From contig NZ_KB905472.1 of the NCBI RefSeq assembly GCF_000382445.1, forward strand, positions 1,233,206 through 1,297,205: DNA of 64,000 nucleotides. The letters are read 5' to 3'. Below the pieces are notes generated by a model, which saw nothing but the letters and a program-made list of their open reading frames with translations, was not told the origin of the DNA and ran no database searches. The stretch is from Phocaeicola massiliensis B84634 = Timone 84634 = DSM 17679 = JCM 13223 (lineage in GTDB: Bacteria > Bacteroidota > Bacteroidia > Bacteroidales > Bacteroidaceae). The position numbers were made by a program, and so were the translations under genes. Below are positions 33,088-39,657 of the stretch, one piece after another (the stretch's first letter is position 1; each line of letters starts with the position of its first letter).

Positions 33088-35388
33088 ATGAAACAATTGA
33101 AATATGCTATCCAAAATGTCATTCGTGGAAAAGGTTCAAATATAGTCAAAGTGGTATCCATTACTTTAGGTTTGCTTGTCTCCGTTATTTTGATTGCTAA
33201 AGTAGCATACGAATTGAGCTATGATAATTTTTACCGGGACAACGAACAGCTGTATGTGGTAAAAACAGGGTGGGATGGTGGAAAGCCGCTTCATGGCAAT
33301 AACATTTATCCTACTGCTGCTGCGATTGCCCGGCACTTTTCCGCTCAAGTGGAAAGTTTTACGACAGTAACAGAGGCTTATGGGAAGATGTCTCATGGAA
33401 ATAAAGCTTATAGGGAAACGGTTCTTATGGTCGATTCTGCTTTTTTTCAAACAATGGGGCTTCCTTTATACAAAGGCAATGCGCTTGATTTAGCTAACCC
33501 GGATATGATATTCTTGTCCGAATCCTTTGCCAAAGAGGTTTTCGGAAGTGATGGTGCGGTAGGAAAAACATTGTTATACAATATTGGTGGAGATTATCAG
33601 CCTTTTATAGTCAAAGGTATTTATGCCGATATCCCTCTGAATACCACATTATATCGCCCGAAAGCCGTTATCTCTATTGCCAATCGCACGAAATATTACA
33701 AAGGCGGATTGGGATGGAACACCGGTGGCAATTATCAGGCTTTTGTCCGCCTGAAGCATTCAAAAGCAGATGCGGAAATTATCAATAAAGGTATAACGTC
33801 TATCATCATGAGCCAATATATGCCCATGGATCACTATGGAAAGTTTGGAGTAAAAGGTATTGAGGTAATGGTTTCTCCATTGCGCAGACTGCATCTCGAC
33901 AATTGGAATACAGTGAAAATGCTTTATATTATGGGTATACTTGCAATAGCATTACTGTTCACCGCGACATTGAATTACGTGCTTATTTCTCTCTCTTCGC
34001 TGGCTTACCGTGCCAAAGCCATTGGCGTACACAAATGCAATGGGGCAGGTACAGGAGGCATATTCGGAATGTTTTTGTGGGAAACAGCCATAATCGTATG
34101 TATATCTTTAGCTTTGATTGCTTTTATCATTCTCAATTTCAATGAAAAAATAGAAGAACTGATTCAGACACCTGTCGGAGAACTGTTTAGCTTGCAAAAC
34201 ATTTGGGCTCCTGCTTTGGTGGTGCTGTTTCTGTTCTTCATAGGAGGTATCATGCCGGGACGGTTCTTTTCTTCAATTCCTATTACCCAGGTTTTCCGCC
34301 AATACACTGAAAACAAGAAACGCTGGAAGTATCCGTTGCTTTTTGTGCAATTTGCAGGTACGGCATTCTTAGTCGGGATGACGTGTGTAGTCTTTTCTCA
34401 ATACCATTATACGATGTCAAAAGATTTAGGCTACAATATGGAACGGTTGGCGTCTGTTTATGATTCGTATGAGCATGTGGACAACACACTCAGTTTGCTT
34501 CATAACCTGCCATACGTGGAAGGGGCTGCTACGGCAGAAGCCGGAATGTTGGGATTTCCGTCTCCTTATCCGGTGAATGACAATAGTGGCAATATGATTT
34601 TTTCTCCGCGCCTGACTTTCTTTGACAGGGAGTTCTTTAATTTTATAGGGATGAGGTTGAAAACGGGAAAAGCACCGACAGCCGAAGGGGAAATACTGGT
34701 CAACGAAGAATTTGTGCGTGCCATGAAGTGGGACAATAACGGAGTAGGTGAGTATGTACCCGAACATGGTACGGTGACAGGTATATTGGATGGGTTCAGA
34801 TTTATTGATGCGGCGCAAATGGAGCCGGTCGAGATTCGTTGGAGCAGCGGACGTGGCAATGTAATGCATGTGAGGCTGAAAGAACCGTTTGATGATAACC
34901 TCAAACGCTTGAACGAAGAAATGAAGAAACTTTATCCGCAAGATAATGTACAGTTTACCTCTTATGCCAAACAGATGGAACGTTCTTTCCATTCAGAACG
35001 CGTTTTTCGGGATTCTATCATTTTGGCAACCATTGCTATCTTAGCCATCACACTGATGGGATTGGTAGGTTATATTAATGATGAGATACGGCGTCGGAGT
35101 AAGGAAATTGCCATCCGCAAGATTAATGGGGCGGAAGTGAAAGGCATTTTGCTGATGTTGTCAACAGATGTCATCCGTATCGCTGTACCGGCCATATTGA
35201 TAGGCGTTGTTCTTTCGCACTATACAGGAATGGTATGGAAGTCGCAGTTTCGGGATGTAATGACTACCGATTGGCTGTTTTATACAGGTGTATTCATCGT
35301 TGTATTGGCGTTCATCGTGGGCTGTGTGATTATCAAGTCATGGCGGATAGCCAACGAAAACCCCATTCTCAGTCTGAAGAACGAATAA
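33088..35388 (+). CDS. ABC transporter permease, FtsX/MacB type (last permease)
   Basis: 766 residues with the same layout as the permease at 29659: N-terminal helix (VVSITLGLLVSVILIAKVAY), periplasmic core, helices including ILAIALLFTATLNYVLIS, the GVHKCNGAGTGG and RSKEIAIRKINGAEV FtsX signatures, and a C-terminus that ends WRIANENPILSLKNE like the remnant. It is clearly paralogous but diverged in the periplasmic domains. It probably pairs with the other permease and the ATPase as a heteromeric exporter. A terminator follows. Confidence 0.9.
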   Translation: MKQLKYAIQNVIRGKGSNIVKVVSITLGLLVSVILIAKVAYELSYDNFYRDNEQLYVVKTGWDGGKPLHGNNIYPTAAAIARHFSAQVESFTTVTEAYGKMSHGNKAYRETVLMVDSAFFQTMGLPLYKGNALDLANPDMIFLSESFAKEVFGSDGAVGKTLLYNIGGDYQPFIVKGIYADIPLNTTLYRPKAVISIANRTKYYKGGLGWNTGGNYQAFVRLKHSKADAEIINKGITSIIMSQYMPMDHYGKFGVKGIEVMVSPLRRLHLDNWNTVKMLYIMGILAIALLFTATLNYVLISLSSLAYRAKAIGVHKCNGAGTGGIFGMFLWETAIIVCISLALIAFIILNFNEKIEELIQTPVGELFSLQNIWAPALVVLFLFFIGGIMPGRFFSSIPITQVFRQYTENKKRWKYPLLFVQFAGTAFLVGMTCVVFSQYHYTMSKDLGYNMERLASVYDSYEHVDNTLSLLHNLPYVEGAATAEAGMLGFPSPYPVNDNSGNMIFSPRLTFFDREFFNFIGMRLKTGKAPTAEGEILVNEEFVRAMKWDNNGVGEYVPEHGTVTGILDGFRFIDAAQMEPVEIRWSSGRGNVMHVRLKEPFDDNLKRLNEEMKKLYPQDNVQFTSYAKQMERSFHSERVFRDSIILATIAILAITLMGLVGYINDEIRRRSKEIAIRKINGAEVKGILLMLSTDVIRIAVPAILIGVVLSHYTGMVWKSQFRDVMTTDWLFYTGVFIVVLAFIVGCVIIKSWRIANENPILSLKNE

Positions 35389-35424
35389 CTTTATCTACAT
35401 TATCAAAGAAAGTACTGATATGGA

Positions 35425-35466
35425 AACGAGGCGACTGCCTTTTGACAGCCACCTCGTTCTTTTTTC
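35425..35466 (+). terminator. Terminator at the end of the ABC operon
   Basis: A 13-bp stem (AACGAGGCGACTG with CAGCCACCTCGTT, two G-T pairs) and an 8-base loop, followed by CTTTTTTCC. It directly abuts the stop of the convergent lipoprotein gene. Confidence 0.85.
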
Positions 35467-35904
35467 CTAATACCTTCCTTTAAAATAAACTTCTGTACCG
35501 TCAAGCAAACCACTTAGTGTATTGTCGCTCATCCAGATGCGTTCAAAATAAGAGACGTCATCCGGTCCGTATTTCATACGGATACATGTTTGTGTATTGT
35601 TATCCCAATTCCAATCAAAGTAATATATGTCTTCAGTTACGCAGCCATCTCGATACTCCACTCGTATATAGTCTTTTCCGGTCCGATTTTCATAAAAGTC
35701 CAATCGCTGGGTGTAATATTTTCCATCTTGCTCCCAACTTTCCTGCCATGTACGGCTGCACAGTTCATGTGTCTTTCTATAATATACCTCACTATAATCA
35801 TCATTATCATACCAGCTATCTATTTCTACTTCGCATGAAGTCAAACTAAGCATGGTTAGGACAAATACCAATAGACCGAAGCATTCTCTTATCTTTGTTT
35901 TCAT
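35467..35904 (-). CDS. Small lipoprotein of unknown function
   Basis: 145 residues. The signal peptide ends in the lipobox MLSLTSC. The mature part is rich in Tyr, Trp and Asp (DSWYDNDDYSEVYYRKTHEL, YYFDWNWDNNTQTC) and looks like one beta-sheet domain of the 'lipocalin-like/DUF' kind common among Bacteroides lipoproteins. No catalytic motif is seen. It stands alone, convergent with the ABC operon. Confidence 0.7.
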   Translation of the reverse strand: MKTKIRECFGLLVFVLTMLSLTSCEVEIDSWYDNDDYSEVYYRKTHELCSRTWQESWEQDGKYYTQRLDFYENRTGKDYIRVEYRDGCVTEDIYYFDWNWDNNTQTCIRMKYGPDDVSYFERIWMSDNTLSGLLDGTEVYFKGRY

Positions 35905-36160
35905 AATCCATTTGATTTTAGTTTACTGTTTTTTTCTTATACTGCAAAAATAGGTGGGGAAAATGATACTATAAAGAGAATATTACTATTTATATAGGGA
36001 ATTTCCCTATTTGCAAGAGGGATTTACGAATTTTAGATAAGAGGAAAGAAGAATCCGTAATCGAGGTTATTTTATCTGTAAATTATCTACAGAAATTATT
36101 GGCGGATAGTTTATCTTTGCCGTTGGAAAAGAAACAAAAATAACTCTTAAAATACGAATT

Positions 36161-36709
36161 ATGGCAAAGAAAGTGCTGATATTATCTTCCAGTCCGCGTC
36201 GTGGCGGAAATTCTGATACATTGTGTGACGAATTTATGCGTGGAGCAATGGAGTCAGGCAATGAAGTGGAAAAGATATTTCTACGTGATAAAATAATAAA
36301 TTACTGTACCGGGTGTAGCACATGCAGCCGTTACAATAAGCCTTGTCCGCAAAAAGATGATACTGCTGAAATATTGGAAAAAATGATAAGGGCAGATGTG
36401 ATAGTAATGGCAACTCCGGTTTATTTCTACACGATGAGTGCTCAAATGAAGACTTTGATAGACCGTTGCTGCGGACGTTATACAGAAATGGGTAACAAAG
36501 AGTTTTATTTTATTGCCACTGCTGCAGAAGGAGACCGGAAACTGATGGAACGTACTATTGATACTTTCCAAGGATTTTTAGATTGCTTGGAGAATCCGGT
36601 TATCAAAGGGGTTGTGTATGGAGCAGGTGTTTGGCATACAGGAGAAATAAATGATAAGCCGGCGATGCGGGAAGCTTATGAGATGGGCAGACATTGTTTG
36701 GAAAGTTGA
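36161..36709 (+). CDS. Flavodoxin-family NAD(P)H-dependent FMN oxidoreductase
   Basis: 182 residues of the NADPH-dependent FMN reductase/iron-sulfur flavoprotein-like family. The N-terminal SSSPRRGGNSDTLCDEF is the flavin phosphate loop, CTGCSTC is a cysteine motif typical of the group, and ATPVYFYTMSAQMKTLIDR is the second flavin contact. A TATCTTTG box (36112-36119) about 41 bases upstream is a likely -7 element. Substrate unknown; quinone or nitro-compound reduction is typical. This is the last clearly chromosomal gene. Confidence 0.88.
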   Translation: MAKKVLILSSSPRRGGNSDTLCDEFMRGAMESGNEVEKIFLRDKIINYCTGCSTCSRYNKPCPQKDDTAEILEKMIRADVIVMATPVYFYTMSAQMKTLIDRCCGRYTEMGNKEFYFIATAAEGDRKLMERTIDTFQGFLDCLENPVIKGVVYGAGVWHTGEINDKPAMREAYEMGRHCLES

Positions 36710-36793
36710 TGAGGATTTTCATCTCTCTCAAAAAGACTTAGGACTTTCTGAAAGACTTTGAGAAGTATATCGTTCTACATAACAAACATACTA

Positions 36794-36848
36794 AAAAAAG
36801 GTCAGGCGATAATACCTTGTGATAAAGGTTAACCGCCTGACCTTTTTT
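36794..36848. terminator. Strong bidirectional terminator
   Basis: A perfect 15-bp stem (AAAAAAGGTCAGGCG with CGCCTGACCTTTTTT) encloses a 25-base region that itself contains ACCTT/AAGGT. A- and T-runs on the two sides let it work in both directions, serving the flavodoxin gene and a former leftward gene whose last codons lie at 36865-36921. Confidence 0.88.
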
Positions 36849-36864
36849 AATATTTAGCTATTTT

Positions 36865-36921
36865 TTAAGCTTCTTCTACCGCTGCCTGCGCCGCTGCCAA
36901 AATAAGATACTTTTCAATGAG
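36865..36921 (-). pseudogene. Displaced 3' end of a leftward gene; possible attL
   Basis: Eighteen codons (LIEKYLILAAAQAAVEEA) run into a TAA placed 17 bases before the bidirectional terminator, exactly where a leftward gene should end. Upstream the frame is closed at once by TAA (36922-36924). A phage that integrates into the 3' end of a gene leaves such a tail behind at one junction. I could not name the gene. There is no second copy in the window to prove it. Confidence 0.45.
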
Positions 36922-37033
36922 TTATATAATACTTCTCAACAATATTCGTTTATTCAATTTCTTCGTATCTGTCTATTATGATTAATGTTTTCGTCCATTT
37001 ATCGAAGAACTCGCCGCTACCAGTCTTGATATA

Positions 37034-37099
37034 TTACCCATTTAAGGCAAATAGATAAGCCACAATCAACACAAATACGAAAAACGATACTTTTATCAT
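37034..37099 (-). CDS. Possible 21-residue membrane peptide
   Basis: An ATG frame encoding a single hydrophobic helix (MIKVSFFVFVLIVAYLFAL plus NG), 28 bases after the stop of the leftward three-gene lysogeny operon. It is too short to prove; composition and position are the only evidence. The rest of the gap at 36922-37127 shows nothing else recognisable. Confidence 0.25.
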   Translation of the reverse strand: MIKVSFFVFVLIVAYLFALNG

Positions 37100-37127
37100 C
37101 TTAAAGGTTTGAACGCTTTAAAACGGA

Positions 37128-37466
37128 TTATTTACGTTCGTTCACCTGCTTTGATTTAATCAATTCATTGTAGATTGTATGGGCAAACTCCCCTGTGAAA
37201 TATTCTGCCCAATTCTGATAAGTTAGGCAAATACCGGTTCGAGGGTCTTCATAATCCATGGTTTCCCATATATCTTCCAATTCTGCATAAACCTCATTGG
37301 GATTATTCCCAAGAGCGTCCACCACTTCTTCGGAATAACAGTTTACCAATGTATCTATCCAATCTCCACAATTATCACAACCATCTTTGTAGATAGCATT
37401 GAATGCGGCTTTTTTCAATTCATCCATAAAAGGCTCTGTTTTACAATATGGGTACTCTCCGTTCAT
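37128..37466 (-). CDS. Acidic protein of unknown function in the prophage lysogeny operon
   Basis: 112 residues, no signal peptide and no membrane helix. It is acidic and rich in aromatic residues, with a CDNCGDW cysteine pair and a helical C-terminus (NWAEYFTGEFAHTIYNEL). I do not recognise the family. Its start overlaps the lipoprotein stop by four bases (ATGA), so it is translationally coupled to that gene and probably expressed in the lysogen. Confidence 0.7.
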   Translation of the reverse strand: MNGEYPYCKTEPFMDELKKAAFNAIYKDGCDNCGDWIDTLVNCYSEEVVDALGNNPNEVYAELEDIWETMDYEDPRTGICLTYQNWAEYFTGEFAHTIYNELIKSKQVNERK

Positions 37467-38110
37467 TGCTTTTCTAATGTGCCGATATTTTTATGTTCAG
37501 GAGATAATTCTGTTAACCTACATTCGTTACCATCAAGCGCGGCTTCAAACATATAATCACTATTTGACAAAGTTATGCTTCTACCATTGCTTTTGCAGGA
37601 GAATACTCCCTTGTAATTTTCTGTCTCTGTATCTTGTTTGGAATATTTTTCTCCAATTGGCTCAGTACGTATTAGTGTAAATTTTTGAAGTTTACAATAT
37701 GGATATCCGTTGACCGTAATAGCATTTTCTGATACTTCAATCACTCCGTAAGTTCCCTGCTTAAAAACATATTTATATACACAAGTTGCCTCAAACATTT
37801 TATCTGTTCTTTTTTCTGTTTTTATATACAGATCAGCTTCGGATTCTCGCATGATTAAGTCGTAAGTAGTTTCTGTCTTCACAGTGTAATCACCAGCTTC
37901 TATAGGCTCTCCTTTTCCTACTTCCACTTTTTCAAACTCAACATTATGCAATATGACATCAGAAAAAGAATCTTCCGGAGTAATAGCATCTATAGCCTCC
38001 ATACTCAAAAATACACCCGAATAGCGTTCAGCGCCTTTCTCGTCATCTTCACTGCAAGCACATAACAGTAAAGAAGTAATAAGACATATTATTCCAACTA
38101 TATATCTCAT
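37463..38110 (-). CDS. Lipoprotein coupled to the prophage repressor
   Basis: 215 residues with a clear lipoprotein signal (ITSLLLCACSEDD). An acidic stretch after the cysteine is of the kind that can mark surface export in Bacteroidetes. The mature part looks beta-rich (TYDLIMRESEADLYIKTEKR, ATCVYKYVFKQGTYGVIEVS). Its ATG overlaps the repressor stop by four bases. Being made from the repressor transcript it should be present in the lysogen; by analogy with lipoproteins of other temperate phages that block receptors, superinfection exclusion is a plausible but untested role. Confidence 0.75.
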   Translation of the reverse strand: MRYIVGIICLITSLLLCACSEDDEKGAERYSGVFLSMEAIDAITPEDSFSDVILHNVEFEKVEVGKGEPIEAGDYTVKTETTYDLIMRESEADLYIKTEKRTDKMFEATCVYKYVFKQGTYGVIEVSENAITVNGYPYCKLQKFTLIRTEPIGEKYSKQDTETENYKGVFSCKSNGRSITLSNSDYMFEAALDGNECRLTELSPEHKNIGTLEKQ

Positions 38111-38481
38111 TTTTTTCCCTCTACTAACTTTTCATAAACCTTAATCAACCTCTCCTTTTCAGCCAACAATTCTTCCAAATGCTTCACTCGTTCTACAAGA
38201 ATAGCATCTGTGCCTACAGACACGTTGCCCATCATCGAAGCAGGACTAAAATCGCCGTTTGTTTCAACTGTATTATTTGATAGTCTTGATACTTCATCAT
38301 CAAAAAAAATTCGTATGTCAGCTTTTAATAGAAAAGCAATCTTCTCTAAGTCTGCCGCTTGAATCTTATTGTTTCTAATGCATCTATGTAGATTTTGTTC
38401 GCTCATTCCAACATCAGCAGCAAGTTTCTTTAATCCACCACCTCTGTTTTCGCTCAATTTTCTAACAATTTCTAAATTCAT
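38107..38481 (-). CDS. HTH transcriptional regulator, likely prophage repressor
   Basis: 124 residues. N-terminal Cro/CI-type helix-turn-helix (GGGLKKLAADVGMSEQNLHR, with LEKIAFLLKADI following) and a C-terminal coiled coil (LVERVKHLEELLAEKERLIK) that would make it a dimer. There is no S24 peptidase domain, so induction would not be by RecA-mediated self-cleavage. It is first in the leftward operon and faces the early promoter region with its palindromes. Confidence 0.85.
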   Translation of the reverse strand: MNLEIVRKLSENRGGGLKKLAADVGMSEQNLHRCIRNNKIQAADLEKIAFLLKADIRIFFDDEVSRLSNNTVETNGDFSPASMMGNVSVGTDAILVERVKHLEELLAEKERLIKVYEKLVEGKK

Positions 38482-38498
38482 GATTTACAGGAACTTGA

Positions 38499-38570
38499 AT
38501 TAGTCGACTAATATTTAATTTCGCATACACTAAATTTTATGACGAAAATATTTGTTCGCCACGAATAAAT
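38499..38570. promoter_or_regulatory. Candidate repressor operators
   Basis: Two different palindromes lie between the divergent repressor and early genes. ATTAGTCGACTAAT (38499-38512) is perfect, 18 bases from the repressor ATG. ATTTGTTCG-CCA-CGAATAAAT (38550-38570, one mismatch) covers the -33 box of the early promoter, so a bound protein would block it. Confidence 0.6.
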
Positions 38571-38582
38571 ATATTAGTTTTG
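38551..38582 (+). promoter_or_regulatory. Prophage early rightward promoter
   Basis: TTTG (38551-38554), a 20-base spacer and TAGTTTTG (38575-38582) match the Bacteroides consensus exactly. The first early gene starts 41 bases downstream. Confidence 0.75.
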
Positions 38583-38622
38583 CACTATAAAGTTAAACAA
38601 TAACCCATAAAAAACAAATAAA

Positions 38623-38814
38623 ATGGCAGAAAATCAAGTAAAAGTACGTCCAACTTTAACGGATTTGGAAGTAGGTAAAACGGTTACTTTCCCCATTGAA
38701 AAGACTAAGAGCGTCCGTGCTCAGGCTTCCGATCTCGGACTTATCCTGAATCGTAAGTACCAGACAGAAACGGACCGAGAAAAGCGTATCATAACAGTAA
38801 TCAGAATATCGTAA
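38623..38814 (+). CDS. Small early protein, unknown
   Basis: 63 residues (MAENQVKVRPTLTDLEVGKT start; basic, ending RIITVIRIS). It resembles small proteins found after the repressor in other Bacteroides prophages, often annotated hypothetical. The N-terminal half reads like a short beta-sheet. First gene behind the early promoter. Confidence 0.7.
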   Translation: MAENQVKVRPTLTDLEVGKTVTFPIEKTKSVRAQASDLGLILNRKYQTETDREKRIITVIRIS

Positions 38815-38826
38815 TTTGTAATCATC

Positions 38827-39024
38827 ATGAACAAATTTGTAAATATTTCACAACTGATACTATCCTGCATCATGCTTTTTGCGGTGGTTGTCAGCATTGT
38901 GGCACATATCATACTTGGAAACATCGCATCGTTCATTGGCTATCTTGTATCAGCTGTATTCATCTTTCTCACATGGAAACTGGTACGTATATCATGGATG
39001 GAGTTTCAAAATGAAAACAAATAA
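38827..39024 (+). CDS. Small two-helix membrane protein
   Basis: 65 residues with two hydrophobic helices (ISQLILSCIMLFAVVVSIVA and FIGYLVSAVFIFLTWKLV) and a short polar tail. Function unknown; 12 bases after the previous gene. Confidence 0.65.
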   Translation: MNKFVNISQLILSCIMLFAVVVSIVAHIILGNIASFIGYLVSAVFIFLTWKLVRISWMEFQNENK

Positions 39025-39043
39025 CCTCTTAACTTACAATATC

Positions 39044-39256
39044 ATGTCTATCAATTTCAAAAAATTAAATTCTCAAATCAAGCCTCTTAAACCGGAAGCA
39101 AGACACGTGGGCTACATCTTTATTGCTACAGACAAGCAAAAGAGAGAAAGTCTGGTTGACTCTATTGCCAAGCCCGGTTCTAAACGTTCCCTAATAAAAG
39201 TGCTTACATATTTCATTAAAACCGATGAAAATTATCGTGCAGAGTATTCACTTTAA
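39044..39256 (+). CDS. Small basic protein, unknown
   Basis: 70 residues from the ATG at 39044 (MSINFKKLNSQIKPLKPEAR). An alternative ATG at 39011 overlaps the previous stop and would add 11 residues. Basic and soluble-looking; the middle (HVGYIFIATDKQKRESLVDS) may form a small alpha/beta fold. No family recognised. Confidence 0.6.
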   Translation: MSINFKKLNSQIKPLKPEARHVGYIFIATDKQKRESLVDSIAKPGSKRSLIKVLTYFIKTDENYRAEYSL

Positions 39257-39267
39257 TCCGTAATCCT

Positions 39268-39537
39268 ATGCTCACTATTGATTTTCCCGATAAATCCGTT
39301 ACTTATGACACTTTCGTCCGCGATGTAGCGTCCTCTGTAGTCCGTATGCTTGCCGATACACACAATGACCCCGAAATGGTCAGCCAGCGAAAAGCATACG
39401 CTATGTTTGGGCGTGGCAATGTGGATAGATGGCGCAAGCAGGGTAAAATAACCCCCTGCAAGCGTCCGGGCAAAGTTGAATACCGCACAATCGAACTGCG
39501 TACACTACAAAGGTTACAACAAGACTATTTCAAATGA
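39268..39537 (+). CDS. Putative small HTH DNA-binding protein
   Basis: 89 residues. The segment QRKAYAMFGRGNVDRWRKQG followed by KITPCKRPGKVEYRTIEL looks like the wing and recognition part of a MerR/excisionase-type HTH ('yGrgnVdrWrkqGkI'). It could be an excisionase or early regulator. It ends three bases before the tRNA-like gene. Confidence 0.6.
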   Translation: MLTIDFPDKSVTYDTFVRDVASSVVRMLADTHNDPEMVSQRKAYAMFGRGNVDRWRKQGKITPCKRPGKVEYRTIELRTLQRLQQDYFK

Positions 39538-39540
39538 TAA

Positions 39541-39627
39541 GGGAGGATAGCTCAGCGGATAGAGCGGCGGTACGTACCCAAATGGCCAAGATGCAGCAGG
39601 ACACAGGTTCAAATCCTGTTCCTCCCA
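39541..39627 (+). tRNA. tRNA-like gene with a non-canonical anticodon domain
   Basis: A perfect 7-bp acceptor stem (GGGAGGA with TCCTCCC), TA, a 4-bp D-stem (GCTC with GAGC) with loop AGCGGATA, and a 5-bp T-stem (ACAGG with CCTGT) with loop TTCAAAT; discriminator A, no encoded CCA. The region where the anticodon arm and variable loop should be (39566-39602) is 37 bases, about 14 more than normal, and I find no 5-bp stem with a 7-base loop. The anticodon therefore cannot be assigned. Possible readings are a degenerate tRNA, a tRNA with a small insertion, or a tRNA mimic. Confidence 0.6.
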
Positions 39628-39657
39628 CTATTTTTTCACTATTAAAAATCAAAGTAG

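Noticed and set aside
34426..34992. Antisense open frame of 188 codons inside the last permease
   Set aside because: Composition and codon pattern are those of an antisense shadow; the sense frame is a clear family member.
37420..37720. Similar strings YPYCK in the acidic protein N-terminus and the lipoprotein C-terminus
   Set aside because: Only about 12 bases are identical and the surroundings do not align, so a local duplication is not supported.
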